Positions 26,101 through 34,388 of a stretch of 64,000 nt of DNA are shown here, in pieces (the first letter of the stretch is position 1; each line of letters begins with the position of its first letter). Position numbers and translations under genes: made by a program. This DNA comes from QWHO01 sp039809865. GTDB lineage: Bacteria; Vulcanimicrobiota; Xenobia; Xenobiales; QWHO01. The notes beneath the pieces are model-generated. The model had not been told where the DNA came from. It saw nothing but the letters and a program-made list of their open reading frames with translations, and did not search any database. The DNA lies in contig JBDHVW010000022.1 in NCBI GenBank assembly GCA_039809865.1, forward strand, positions 34,082 to 98,081. The letters are read 5' to 3'.

Positions 26101-26577
26101 ATGTTGCAAGACCCGCAAAAAAAGCGCGTGACTCACTTCGACATCTGGGTGGCCGAGCACAACCCCGACCACAAGCTGTCTTACGGGAAGGGCTGGTGGG
26201 ACTTCGTCGAGATCATTCGCCGACTAGCCTATAAGCTGGAGATCGCGGATGTCAGTTCTGCCTCGACGTTTGTCCTTCGCACTCCCCCGCCCAGGGAGGA
26301 GCTACTCAGTCCTGTTGCCTGCCTCCGGAGTGAACGTGGCACGTTTTACGTGAAGGAAGACTTCGGCTTGATGGTGGACTCCTGGACGTTGAGCGTGCAA
26401 ACCTGCGTCGACGCTGACTTGCGCCCCTTCTTGGGCACCCAGCTGCTCGACGACCGGGCACTGGAGGGCTTTCTTCCTGGATGGACCTTCCCTCCCTACG
26501 AGTCCTCAATCCAACCTTTCACGGTCAGGCTCGCCGACGAACTCGATCTTTACGCCATCCTCCGGCTTGTGTCGTAG
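26101..26577 (+). CDS. Hypothetical protein beside the toxin-antitoxin pair
   Basis: A 158-aa soluble protein beginning 9 bp after vapC (ATG 26101; a TTG at 26098 is also possible). It has several aromatic residues ('YGKGWWDFVEIIRRLAYKLEI', 'GWTFPPYESSIQPF') and no membrane segment or catalytic motif that I recognise. Its codon use looks less GC-biased than the chromosomal core. It is inside the cassette bounded by the two structured repeats, so it was probably acquired with the toxin-antitoxin genes. Confidence 0.6.
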   Translation: MLQDPQKKRVTHFDIWVAEHNPDHKLSYGKGWWDFVEIIRRLAYKLEIADVSSASTFVLRTPPPREELLSPVACLRSERGTFYVKEDFGLMVDSWTLSVQTCVDADLRPFLGTQLLDDRALEGFLPGWTFPPYESSIQPFTVRLADELDLYAILRLVS

Positions 26578-26597
26578 CCATCCGATCGCGTGAGGAG

Positions 26598-26948
26598 TCA
26601 CTTCATTCTGCTCAAGATCGTTTCTGCTATCGGAGAAGGGAAGTTGTCCCGGACTGTCTGGGGTGAGTTCCTGAGGGAACCTGCCTCGTGGTAGTCCATC
26701 ACGGAGAACTCCTTCTTGTCCATCGCTGCCAGGACTACTGCCCCTTCCTCCAGGACCGTGTCACCTTCAAGGACTCTGACCCAGACGAAAAACTTGGGGT
26801 AGCCAATGCCAGTTTGGGTCGGTCCGTCGCGCAGCATCTCATAATCCACCGTTACTTGCTTGCCCGCTCGCTGCTTGAAATAGGCGGCCAGGTCGCGCTC
26901 CAGGAAGGCGATAAAGTCCTTCTCGGCGGGGACGTTTCCCTGGATACA
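26598..26948 (-). pseudogene. Fragment of an unidentified protein joined to a truncated nucleotidyltransferase gene
   Basis: The frame is open from just after a TGA (26949-26951) to the stop at 26598 and encodes 'NVPAEKDFIAFLERDLAAYF' then 'YEMLRDGPTQTGIGYPKFFV', 'VLEEGAVVLAAMDKKEFSV' and so on, a coherent protein-like sequence. It has no proper start: the first usable one is a GTG at 26849. The preceding gene in another frame ends within it. Thus this is most likely the C-terminal part of a gene whose 5' end was replaced when the nucleotidyltransferase was inserted or deleted. Confidence 0.5.
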
Positions 26949-27303
26949 TCACTTCGGCTCGTTCCCGAAGCTCGGCGTATGGTGGTGCTCCCGGTGCCAG
27001 CCCGAGTAGATCGAGATCCCCCAAGTCGGTGCTGAGGGTGAAGTTGAGGCCCAGCTCAAGGGTTCGGCTGTCCCAACGGAAGGGCAATTCCGCAGGTGCT
27101 CCGCGGAGCAGCGGACGAAAAGGCGCCAGCGAGCTAACCAATGCTTCCAGATTCGACTTGTCTCGCGCGTAGACGAAGTCGATGTCGCGCGTAAGATGTG
27201 CCGACCCGTGCAACGCCATTGCGACCCCGCCGATCACGACGACTTCCACGGAATTCCCTAGCAGAATCTCGATGATCCTGCGAAACTCAGGCGGTTCTGG
27301 CAC
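26839..27303 (-). CDS. Truncated MNT/AbiEii-type nucleotidyltransferase
   Basis: GTG start; the first ~125 residues are a typical nucleotidyltransferase: 'VVVIGGVAMALHGSAHLTRDIDFVY' (Gly-Gly-x5-G..S..TxDID) with Asp in DID as metal ligands and 'DLGDLDLLG' supplying the third acid. Relatives continue with a 'SLDDLIRMKRAAGRPKD' segment; here, after 'YAELRERAEVM', the frame enters unrelated sequence (PGKRPRREG...), so the C-terminus is lost. It overlaps the preceding 68-aa gene by 17 bp, an operon arrangement typical for this family, which is common in toxin-antitoxin or abortive-infection loci. Probably damaged. Confidence 0.7.
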   Translation of the reverse strand: MPEPPEFRRIIEILLGNSVEVVVIGGVAMALHGSAHLTRDIDFVYARDKSNLEALVSSLAPFRPLLRGAPAELPFRWDSRTLELGLNFTLSTDLGDLDLLGLAPGAPPYAELRERAEVMYPGKRPRREGLYRLPGARPGRLFQAASGQASNGGL

Positions 27304-27493
27304 GGTCGATCTCGAGCAAGAACCTCGCTCCGGCCTGAAGATTCTCCAGTCGTTCGTCAGGCGTCAGGGCGAGGTTATGCCGCAGGAGGGAAAGGTCCAC
27401 TCCATCCTCATTCTGGTGGGGAAAGCCCTGCGTCAGAGACTGGAACAACTCGAATTGCTCCAGTGTCATGCCAAGCTCTTCGTGCTCTTTCAT
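27287..27493 (-). CDS. Small protein accompanying the nucleotidyltransferase
   Basis: A 68-aa protein with 'LTPDERLENLQAGARFLLEIDRARTA' at its end; short proteins ending in this 'LTP.eRl..l......l' pattern commonly precede MNT-type nucleotidyltransferases in bacterial genomes. The middle 'FPHQNEDGVDLSLLRHNLA' fits the same family. It overlaps the downstream gene. A helper or antitoxin function is inferred only from the genetic arrangement. Confidence 0.65.
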   Translation of the reverse strand: MKEHEELGMTLEQFELFQSLTQGFPHQNEDGVDLSLLRHNLALTPDERLENLQAGARFLLEIDRARTA

Positions 27494-27627
27494 CGTAGGA
27501 ATCTTCGGGCTCGGCCCTACGACTCCCGCGTGCGCCCTGAATGGCTCAACCGTTCCGATCCGGAACCGATGACCACTTCAGCCCCCAGCCGCCTCACAAA
27601 CCCAGTCGGAACTCCATCCTGGAGGCC

Positions 27628-27690
27628 CCATGAAGGTTCTCCGGGTAAGAGCGACGAGCCCTCTCAGGCTTCGTGCGGGTTCGGAGAACC
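27628..27690. repeat. Structured direct repeat, copy 2 (right boundary of accessory cassette)
   Basis: Second copy of the 25108-25172 element in the same orientation, differing by a few substitutions and two 1-bp indels. The outer stem ggttctccg ... cggagaacc is perfect here. It lies in the ~350 bp non-coding stretch before the large secreted protein; a ribosome-binding site for that gene (ggaggtgacc, 27833-27842) is the only other signal seen. Confidence 0.8.
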
Positions 27691-27846
27691 ATAGGCCTAT
27701 CTTACGCGAGCCGGCCGCGACGGGTCAGTGAGCTTTTCCCCGAACGCTTCGTAACTGGGCTCCCTGTCTCGCGAGAGACGCAGACTGATCCCCGTCATTG
27801 GAAGTCGCTCGCCAGGCCTCTAGAGTCAGGCTGGAGGTGACCGAAG

Positions 27847-30800
27847 ATGTCTGCTCGCCAAGGTCTTCTTCTGCTGCTCATCCTGACGCTTCTGGCGGTC
27901 CCATGCCTGCAAGCGGGCGGGGATGAGATCCAGGTCCTGGTGATGGCGCCCGGCTACCAGAAGGACTGGGCCCTGGGCAAGGACCGCGACTCCATCGCCG
28001 CCAACTTCGACTTCATTCTCGAGCCCAAGAGCTGGGACCAGACGCTCTCGGAGTTGGCCAAGGTCGGCAGAGGAGGTCGGATCCGCCGGGCGGTGTTCCT
28101 GGGTCACGGCTACCAGACCGGAGGCAAGGGCGGGATCATCGACTTCGGGCAGGACGTCAACGCCGCTACGCTTCGAACTTGCCGGATGCGGGCCTACAAC
28201 CGGGGTGACGCCGCCGTCCTGGACGCCTTTGCCCCGGATGCCGAGGTCATCTACTACAACTGTCATGCCGGCCAGGACCCGGAGTTTCTGAACGAATCGG
28301 CCAACCTGTTCCTGGCCTTCTCCGGGGGAACGGTGTACGGCAGCGACGACTTCGTCAGCTCCGATGTGTCGGCCGTCAACAAGGTGCTCTACTGCCTCTC
28401 ATGGCTGCCCTTCGTGGAGGTCAGCTTCAAGTCGCCCAGCAAAGTGGACTATCACAAGTTTCCACAGGCCACGCTGCCCTCGTTTCTCTGGCGCGCCACG
28501 GTCAAATTGCCCTGCTCGGTCCAGGGCGACAGGGAGGTCAAACCCCTGACCCGGGTCTTCCTGGAAGCGGTTCTCCCCGAGGAGTACGCCCGGCCCGGGC
28601 TGCAGGCCCATATTCGCTGCTGGTGGTTCGAGGAATTCGGGAAGGGCAAGCGGACTCGGATCGGCCAGGGTCCCCGGCTGGCCGTCGAAATGGGGAAGAC
28701 CGGCAAGCGCAACCTGACCCTGGAGGTGCGCCTGGACAACGACCTGGGCGCTCGCCTGCTGGCCAGCGTCCCTCACAGCATCGAGGTGAAGGAAGAGCCT
28801 CGGACCCCCTCCCCGACTCCCACCCCCACCTCCACGCCCGAGGCCCCGGTGCTCAAGCCCACCATCCTCGCTCCGCCGGAGGTGCTCCAGACCGACGAGT
28901 TCGAGCTCACGGTCAAGCTGCCCGCGGGTATGACCGCCGGCCGCTATGAGTGGTTGCAGAAGGGCTACCAGGGCGGCCAGAGCGTGGAGATGTCGATCGC
29001 CACGACCGGCGAGCCGAGCCTCAAATACCAGCTCGGCTGGAACGAGCCGCGGAGCTTCCTGGTCAAGGTTTACGACGCCGGGGGCAAGTACCTGGCGACC
29101 TCCGAGACCACCGTCGTGAAGACTCTGGCTCCGCACTTCAGCTTGACGCTCTGCGGCGAGGGCTGGCAGGGAGGAGAGCGGGAATCGGGCGCTCTGGCCT
29201 ACCGTCGCCCGTCCAGCCTGACCGTGGACGAGAAGATGGACAACGGGAATGGCTCGGCTCACGCCACCGGCTCGGCCGGCGAAGCAACCTTCAGCGTGCG
29301 CTGGATGGACTCCCAGGAGTTGGGCGACGCGGTCGAGGGCAACGTGATGGTGGCGGGTTTCCGCGGCAACGGCAAGCGCTTCATCAAGGGCAAGTACGGG
29401 TTCATCGTGGAATCTCAGGCGCAGGCCTACTTCTGGACCAACACGGGTGGACCCGACGGCAGCAAGCTGGCCGACTCCCTCCGCAGCAAGCATCAACCCT
29501 CCATCGATGCGCGGCGCAAAGCCACCCAGAAGGACCTGGACGCGATGCTGGCCAGCCTGACCATCACGGGCGTGCACGAGGAGCGCAAGGCCCCGGGCCA
29601 TCCCGACGAGCCCGTCCCGGCAACGCCCGAAACCACCCCGACCCCGGCCACGACACCCACCACGACGCCGCCCGACAAGACGCCCCCGGACACGGTCGTC
29701 TCCTCCCCCACCACCCCGCCGACGAGTGGAGGACCGACCGCGGCCGACGCCCTGGAGAAGAAGATTCGTGCCCTGGTCGGCCAGGGCAAGCACGAAGAAG
29801 CTCTGGAGCTGCTCGAGACGGCCGGCAGCCGACCCGCGGGCCTGACCGACTGGCTGGTCTTCGAATGCAAGAAGCTGGCCTGGGAGCTGCTGGGCCTGTC
29901 CCCGCTGCCCGAGTTCGATCGCTCGATCCGGCTGCTCGACGGGTGCGTTCGCCTGGCTCCGTCCGACCAGGACGCCGCGGCCAAGCTGGCCCAGGCCCGC
30001 CAGGCCAGGCAGAGCTACCAGCGCATGCTGGAGCTCCTGAAGACGTTCCGCGAGCAATTGGCCGCCAGGAAGACCTTCACCGCCTACGAGACTTTGAAAG
30101 CGATGTACAACAGCCAGCAGGGGATGCGGGGCAGTCCGAAGATCCTCGAGCAGGCGAGCCAGGAATACAACGAGGCCAACCTGGCCATGAACGCCTTTGT
30201 CACCGAGCACCAGACCGCCTGGACCCGGTGCTTCAAGAGTCGCGATTGGGCCGAGGGAGTGCGGGTGCTGGAAGAGTCCCTGGGCGCGTGGGAGCTGGCG
30301 CCGACCACCGAAAAGGACTTCCGCGGCAGCCTTGCCCTGGCGCGTACTTCCCTGGCCGAGCAAAAGAGCGCGGTCCAGACCTACCGGGAAGTCCGGGCCG
30401 CCTGGGAGGGCGGCCAGCTGGCCGAGCCCTACAAGCATGCGGGAAAGATCCGCCCCGACCTCATGACCGAGGGGGATCCGGAGGCGCCCGACATGCACGC
30501 CTTGATGACGGCTCTGCAGAAGAATCTGCAGCCCGCCTGGCCGGTCGGCAAGGCCGAGCGGCGTCCGACCCTTCTGGCCGCCTACGGACGCCAGGTCGAC
30601 ACGCGGACGGTGCGCGTCTCCCTCGACGACCAGGACGTGACCGCCGCCTCCGAGATCAGCAACTTCGGAATCCGCTACGTCCCGCTCCAGGATCTCTCCG
30701 GGGGCACCCACCGGGCCCGCGTTACGGCAGGCGGCAAGTTCGAGCGCGCCTGGACCTTCACGGTCGCCGGCGGCTCGGCGGCCCAGAGCTCGCTCAATGC

Positions 30801-32130
30801 GGGTAACAAGCTGTTGGCCGACGGCAAGCCGGCGGAGGCGGAAGCTGCCTTCACGCAGGCGATTACGGCGGCCCCGGACAATGGCCGAGCCTACGAACGC
30901 CGCGGCGACGCTCGCCGGGTGCAGGGCAACCTGCCCGGGGCCATCGCGGACTACGACCAGGCGCTCGTGCTCGACCCCAACAACTCCGCGGCCCTGGTCA
31001 AACGCGGCTACGCGAAGAACCGTTACCTTGACCCGACGGGGGCGGAAGCCGACTTCACGCAGGCGATCGCCCTGAAGCCGGACGACGCCAGCGCCTACCT
31101 GGGTCGGGGCAACTCCCGCATGAAGTTGGGGAACCCCGCCGGGGCCAGATCGGACTTCGACGAGGCCATCCGGCTGGCGCCGAAGTCGGCCCCTGGCTAC
31201 CAGAACCGGGGAGTCGCCAGAGAGGAGCTCGGAGACTTCAAGGGCGCCCTGGCTGACTACGAGCGCGCCCTCGAGCTCGATCCCAAGCTGAAGGCGGCCA
31301 CCGAGCGACGGAACAGCCTGGTGAAAGCTCATCCCGATCTGGTGGGAGGAGCTTCGACGACTCGTCCGCCGTCGCCGCCCAAGAACCCGGCCGCCGGGCG
31401 CATCACTCGGGGCACTGTCACCTGCGAGAGCCGCTACGACGCCAACTGCCAGGGCAACGTCTTCACGGGCGGGACCTGGTGCAACGCCAAGAACGGCTCG
31501 GACTGGCTCCAGTTCACGTTTGACGGGACGTATCGCGTGACCGCCGTCCGCATCCTCGAGGCGGGCACGGACGTCACCACCGACAACAGCGCGATGGAGA
31601 TGCTGCTGCTCACCCCCGACGGCCGATGGGTCCGCCTCGATCGCCTCGAGAACACGAACATCAACAAGGTCCAACTGAGCGGCGGAGGACGCAGCAACTC
31701 GGTTCCGGACTACAGTCTCTCGCTCAGCCAGCCCATCGAGGCCACGGCTTTCCGGCTGGCTTTCTCCGGAAACGGATGGTTCGGAGCCCGAGACGTCGCG
31801 CTCTACGGCACGGCCGTCAAGACGACTCCCCCGCCACCTCCGGCCGGGGCCACCGAGGTGGTCGCGATCCTGGAGAACCGCTCGAGCCAGAACGTGCACA
31901 TCTTCGCTCAGGGAGACGACTTCGGCCCTCAGAACCGGCTGACCCCGGGACAGAAACGCGAGGTCAGACTCACCCTGCCGCGTGACGGGCGGATCCGCTT
32001 TACCTGTGGACGAAACGGCCAGGTCCTGGGTACGGTGCGCTGGGACGGCGACCCGTCCGACCCCTCGCGCTATCCCCGGGTCACCTTCACGCCGCAGGAG
32101 AAGCTCGTGGTGACGACCGGGCTCCGTTGA
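27847..32130 (+). CDS. Secreted caspase-fold-like/TPR/discoidin-like multidomain protein
   Basis: A 1427-aa protein with signal peptide (LLLLLILTLLAVPCLQAG). An N-terminal domain (about 25-190) has 'RRAVFLGHGYQTGG' with His87 and 'AEVIYYNCHAGQDPE' with Cys139 followed by 'LAFSGGTVYGSDDF', the order and spacing of the His-Cys dyad of caspase/CHAT or DUF4347-like domains. Then come beta-type domains separated by Pro/Thr linkers (about 315-335 and 588-635), a coiled-coil/helical region (about 635-940), about five TPR units (about 980-1160, 'PNNSAALVKRGYAKNRYLDP') and an F5/8-type discoidin-like domain (about 1185-1325, 'CNAKNGSDWLQFTFDG'). Likely a surface or periplasmic protein of binding or proteolytic function; the peptidase activity is an inference. 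Confidence 0.75.
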   Translation: MSARQGLLLLLILTLLAVPCLQAGGDEIQVLVMAPGYQKDWALGKDRDSIAANFDFILEPKSWDQTLSELAKVGRGGRIRRAVFLGHGYQTGGKGGIIDFGQDVNAATLRTCRMRAYNRGDAAVLDAFAPDAEVIYYNCHAGQDPEFLNESANLFLAFSGGTVYGSDDFVSSDVSAVNKVLYCLSWLPFVEVSFKSPSKVDYHKFPQATLPSFLWRATVKLPCSVQGDREVKPLTRVFLEAVLPEEYARPGLQAHIRCWWFEEFGKGKRTRIGQGPRLAVEMGKTGKRNLTLEVRLDNDLGARLLASVPHSIEVKEEPRTPSPTPTPTSTPEAPVLKPTILAPPEVLQTDEFELTVKLPAGMTAGRYEWLQKGYQGGQSVEMSIATTGEPSLKYQLGWNEPRSFLVKVYDAGGKYLATSETTVVKTLAPHFSLTLCGEGWQGGERESGALAYRRPSSLTVDEKMDNGNGSAHATGSAGEATFSVRWMDSQELGDAVEGNVMVAGFRGNGKRFIKGKYGFIVESQAQAYFWTNTGGPDGSKLADSLRSKHQPSIDARRKATQKDLDAMLASLTITGVHEERKAPGHPDEPVPATPETTPTPATTPTTTPPDKTPPDTVVSSPTTPPTSGGPTAADALEKKIRALVGQGKHEEALELLETAGSRPAGLTDWLVFECKKLAWELLGLSPLPEFDRSIRLLDGCVRLAPSDQDAAAKLAQARQARQSYQRMLELLKTFREQLAARKTFTAYETLKAMYNSQQGMRGSPKILEQASQEYNEANLAMNAFVTEHQTAWTRCFKSRDWAEGVRVLEESLGAWELAPTTEKDFRGSLALARTSLAEQKSAVQTYREVRAAWEGGQLAEPYKHAGKIRPDLMTEGDPEAPDMHALMTALQKNLQPAWPVGKAERRPTLLAAYGRQVDTRTVRVSLDDQDVTAASEISNFGIRYVPLQDLSGGTHRARVTAGGKFERAWTFTVAGGSAAQSSLNAGNKLLADGKPAEAEAAFTQAITAAPDNGRAYERRGDARRVQGNLPGAIADYDQALVLDPNNSAALVKRGYAKNRYLDPTGAEADFTQAIALKPDDASAYLGRGNSRMKLGNPAGARSDFDEAIRLAPKSAPGYQNRGVAREELGDFKGALADYERALELDPKLKAATERRNSLVKAHPDLVGGASTTRPPSPPKNPAAGRITRGTVTCESRYDANCQGNVFTGGTWCNAKNGSDWLQFTFDGTYRVTAVRILEAGTDVTTDNSAMEMLLLTPDGRWVRLDRLENTNINKVQLSGGGRSNSVPDYSLSLSQPIEATAFRLAFSGNGWFGARDVALYGTAVKTTPPPPPAGATEVVAILENRSSQNVHIFAQGDDFGPQNRLTPGQKREVRLTLPRDGRIRFTCGRNGQVLGTVRWDGDPSDPSRYPRVTFTPQEKLVVTTGLR

Positions 32131-32416
32131 GAGAGGAAGCTCGCTCCCCGTTTGCCTTTGGAGCGAGGAGTTTGGTGGCATGAGTATGTCCCCAGGTCGT
32201 CCCGAGGCAGGCTTGTTGACACGCATCAGAAATGCTTATTACGAGGGTTCTGAGGCTCATGCGGGTTCTCGTAGCGAGAGGTGGACCCCCACGAAAGAGC
32301 GGTGTACTGCCAACGCTATCACGCTCTTGGAAGGACAGATTCCGACCTGAGCCGTTGGCGCCAACTCCTAAGTTCGTCTCTGATGCAGTCGCCCATCACC
32401 TTCAGTAGCGTGTCGG
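32131..32416. other. Non-coding stretch between convergent genes
   Basis: No convincing gene. It contains a short copy of a repeat, tcatgcgggttctcgtagc (32257-32275), that recurs at 34276-34294 on the other side of the next three genes, and a small dyad ctcgtagcgag. No terminator with a U-tract is seen. Confidence 0.4.
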
Positions 32417-33211
32417 TCAAGGCTTCGTCGCGTGGGGCATCCCTGGCCGTCGGAGCAGCACGGCGCGCGAGTCGACATTGAGCACTTGCACCCGTCCGGC
32501 GAGCTCGGCCACTGGGCGGGGCCAGTAGCAGTGGCCGCAGACCACCAAAGTCTCCCGGTCGCTCAGGAGCCTCCTTGCAAGCTCTTCATTGCCCCTCAAA
32601 TCGGCGGCTGGGCCGAGCGGAGTTTCGTGGAGGATGAGAATGTCCGGCTTCTGGGCAAGTAGCTCTTGGATGAGATGATAATAGGCGTCGGGGGATCTGC
32701 GCCAGCGACGACCCGCTTTTCCGATGATCCCCGAGATTCCAGCCAGCCGAAGCCCGTCCAGTTCGACGAGGTTGCCGTCCAGGAAATGAATGCCGGGCTC
32801 TTTTTCGAGGTCACCCGGTGAGCCGACCAGGTCGTGATTGCCAGCCACGCCCGCAACCCAGCGAAAACGCCGGGCAAAGTGGCGCCATACGCCGCTTACA
32901 TCTCCGGTGGCTCCCATGCGATCGGCCGTCTCTGAAGCGTAGAGATCACCGGCCAGGATCACTCCAATCTTGCTCGGATCCAAGATCGATTCCGGCCACT
33001 CGTCCGCTAGAACCTGCCCCAGCAGGCGAGAGCTGTCGCGATCGACCCCCTGCAAATCGGCCGTGCAGAGGAGCCCCGCCACGGGACCAGCCGGCCACCC
33101 GCTTCCCTCGCCTCCCAGCACCTGAAGGAGCCGTTCCCGAACTCCACCGCCGGGCGCGGCGCACCTGTAGGGCCGCTCGTAAAGCGACTCGAACTCAGCC
33201 CGGACACGCAT
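32417..33211 (-). CDS. Metallophosphoesterase
   Basis: A 264-aa protein with most calcineurin-like phosphoesterase motifs: 'VILAGDLYA' (GDxx), 'VAGVAGNHDLVGS' (GNHD), 'ILILHETPLG' (His) and 'LVVCGHCYWPRPV' (GHxxx). The usual first DxH motif is altered: 'LLCTADLQGVDRDSS' carries Asp but no His. It could hydrolyse phosphodiesters or phosphoesters with bound Mn/Fe. It is the last of three minus-strand genes with the ADP-ribosyltransferase-like protein and may process ADP-ribosylated or nucleotide products, which is speculation from context. Confidence 0.82.
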   Translation of the reverse strand: MRVRAEFESLYERPYRCAAPGGGVRERLLQVLGGEGSGWPAGPVAGLLCTADLQGVDRDSSRLLGQVLADEWPESILDPSKIGVILAGDLYASETADRMGATGDVSGVWRHFARRFRWVAGVAGNHDLVGSPGDLEKEPGIHFLDGNLVELDGLRLAGISGIIGKAGRRWRRSPDAYYHLIQELLAQKPDILILHETPLGPAADLRGNEELARRLLSDRETLVVCGHCYWPRPVAELAGRVQVLNVDSRAVLLRRPGMPHATKP

Positions 33212-33244
33212 GGTTCTTCATCGAGTAACCAACTCGAATTCCCG

Positions 33245-33460
33245 TCAGTAAAAGAGTGGCCGAATGCCCTTCTTCTGGGCCTGCGCTTCATGGCCCATGC
33301 TAGTGATCCTGTCGCTCAGTCCCGGATTACTCTTCAGTACCAGACTCCAGAAATGGTCTGAACGGATATCCGCGAGGACTTCCTCGAAGACACTGTCGGC
33401 ATGTCTGCGGTCGATGGGTTTGGGTTCGCCGTTGCTTGAGGACTGCCCAGACTTAGCCAT
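33245..33460 (-). CDS. Small protein, candidate antitoxin/partner of the ADP-ribosyltransferase-like gene
   Basis: A 71-aa protein: 'RRHADSVFEEVLADIRSDHFWSLVLKSNPGLSDRITSMG' then a basic tail. Its start overlaps the end of the upstream ADP-ribosyltransferase-like gene by 8 bp, which indicates translational coupling. I do not recognise the family; its size and coupling fit an antitoxin or immunity partner. Confidence 0.6.
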   Translation of the reverse strand: MAKSGQSSSNGEPKPIDRRHADSVFEEVLADIRSDHFWSLVLKSNPGLSDRITSMGHEAQAQKKGIRPLFY

Positions 33461-34040
33461 GATAACCTCGTTTCCAGGACCTGAACCTCAAGTCCTCTGG
33501 TGGTATGAGCTTGATGCTTTGGATGACGCTCGGATCGCGAACCGCCAGCTGGATATGGCCGAGTGTGTAGATAGGCGACCCCTCGAACAGCGGACGACCG
33601 GTCATACAGGGTGCTCGTACGGACTTGAACTCAATACCTCGTTCCTTGTATTGCTGCACCACAAAGTTGAAGAAGGCGCAGTCCAGGAGATTTTCTCCGG
33701 TCTCAGGATTGTTACGAAGACCTCTCGGTGCAACTTCGTCCAGAAATTCAGAACTCGCTGCGTCCATCTTCTGACTCCAGTAAGAGTCACAGAGGTCCAA
33801 ACAGTCCCTCAGTGACACCTCTGCCGCAACAACAGCGATCTTGCCGCCTAAGCCCTCTGCTTGGCGACGGCTCTCCGCCCAGACGGCGGCCCAGTTAAGG
33901 GCTTCCTGCCAGAAGTAGATGCCTGTCCCCAGCCACTCGATGGCTTTCACGCTGGGCTTGAAGCCCTCGCGCAGGATTTCATGCGCCAGGGCCAAGGATG
34001 TCCCGTGATAACACCGGACGGTGTTTTCGAAGCTGGACAT
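33453..34040 (-). CDS. ADP-ribosyltransferase-like protein (DUF3990/PARP-type fold)
   Basis: A 195-aa protein beginning with 'VRCYHGTSLALAHEILREGF' (His12) and continuing with 'WLGTGIYFWQEALNWAAVWAESR', the 'HGT..a..il..Gf..s....lG.GiYf' pattern of small PARP-like ADP-ribosyltransferases such as DUF3990. The His and Tyr of the H-Y-[E] NAD site are visible; the third residue cannot be assigned. The remaining part has 'FFNFVVQQYKERGIEFKSVRAPCMTG', shared by relatives. It would modify a target with ADP-ribose from NAD. It heads a three-gene unit with a 71-aa protein and a metallophosphoesterase. A toxin role is inferred. Confidence 0.68.
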   Translation of the reverse strand: MSSFENTVRCYHGTSLALAHEILREGFKPSVKAIEWLGTGIYFWQEALNWAAVWAESRRQAEGLGGKIAVVAAEVSLRDCLDLCDSYWSQKMDAASSEFLDEVAPRGLRNNPETGENLLDCAFFNFVVQQYKERGIEFKSVRAPCMTGRPLFEGSPIYTLGHIQLAVRDPSVIQSIKLIPPEDLRFRSWKRGYHG

Positions 34041-34388
34041 TGAGTGCTGTTCAATTCAACAAACTTGGCCCCGATCCTGGCAGAGCCTCTCAAATGCCTG
34101 CACAACATCGCTTGGGGGGCCGTGGGGGGACGAAATTGCCGACACAAGATGAGTCCAGATAAGACGCGTGCCCGCTGCCTGACGTGAAACGCCCTTAGTG
34201 TACTCAACACATGAACTTTACGAGAGTTCTTTGGGCCATGCTGAGGCATGGTGGGGCATGGTGGGTCGTCTTATTTCATGCGGGTTTTCGTGGCATCGCA
34301 TGGTGGGCAGGATCGGGGGGTAGCGGCGATCTGGTCCCCCGCTGGTCCCCAGAGCCGCGAATCGCGTCGTAGCGCCTTTGCTTGTTGA
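34041..34388. other. Non-coding stretch carrying integration-footprint-like repeats
   Basis: No gene seen. It contains the tcatgcgggttttcgtggc repeat (34276-34294) and a 25-bp sequence (34315-34339) identical to 43966-43990, followed by ctggtccccc/ctggtccccag units. A short tandem ggcatggtggg also occurs (34234-34265). Confidence 0.5.
34315..34339. repeat. 25-bp repeat, copy A (gtagcggcgatctggtcccc core)
   Basis: Identical over 25 bp to 43966-43990 and continued by a second ggtcccc unit. Sequences of this type (paired ggtcccc boxes) also occur beside the integrase at 63425-63447 and 63824-63845 and in degenerate form at 37991-38021. They may be arm-type binding sites or footprints of integration. 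Confidence 0.75.

Noticed and set aside
28399..32226. Long minus-strand open frame opposite the 1427-aa secreted protein
   Set aside because: Shadow of the real gene; composition is Arg/Gly/Gln-rich with no domain.
32281..32481. 66-aa plus-strand frame
   Set aside because: No ribosome-binding site, atypical composition, and it overlaps the end of the metallophosphoesterase gene.
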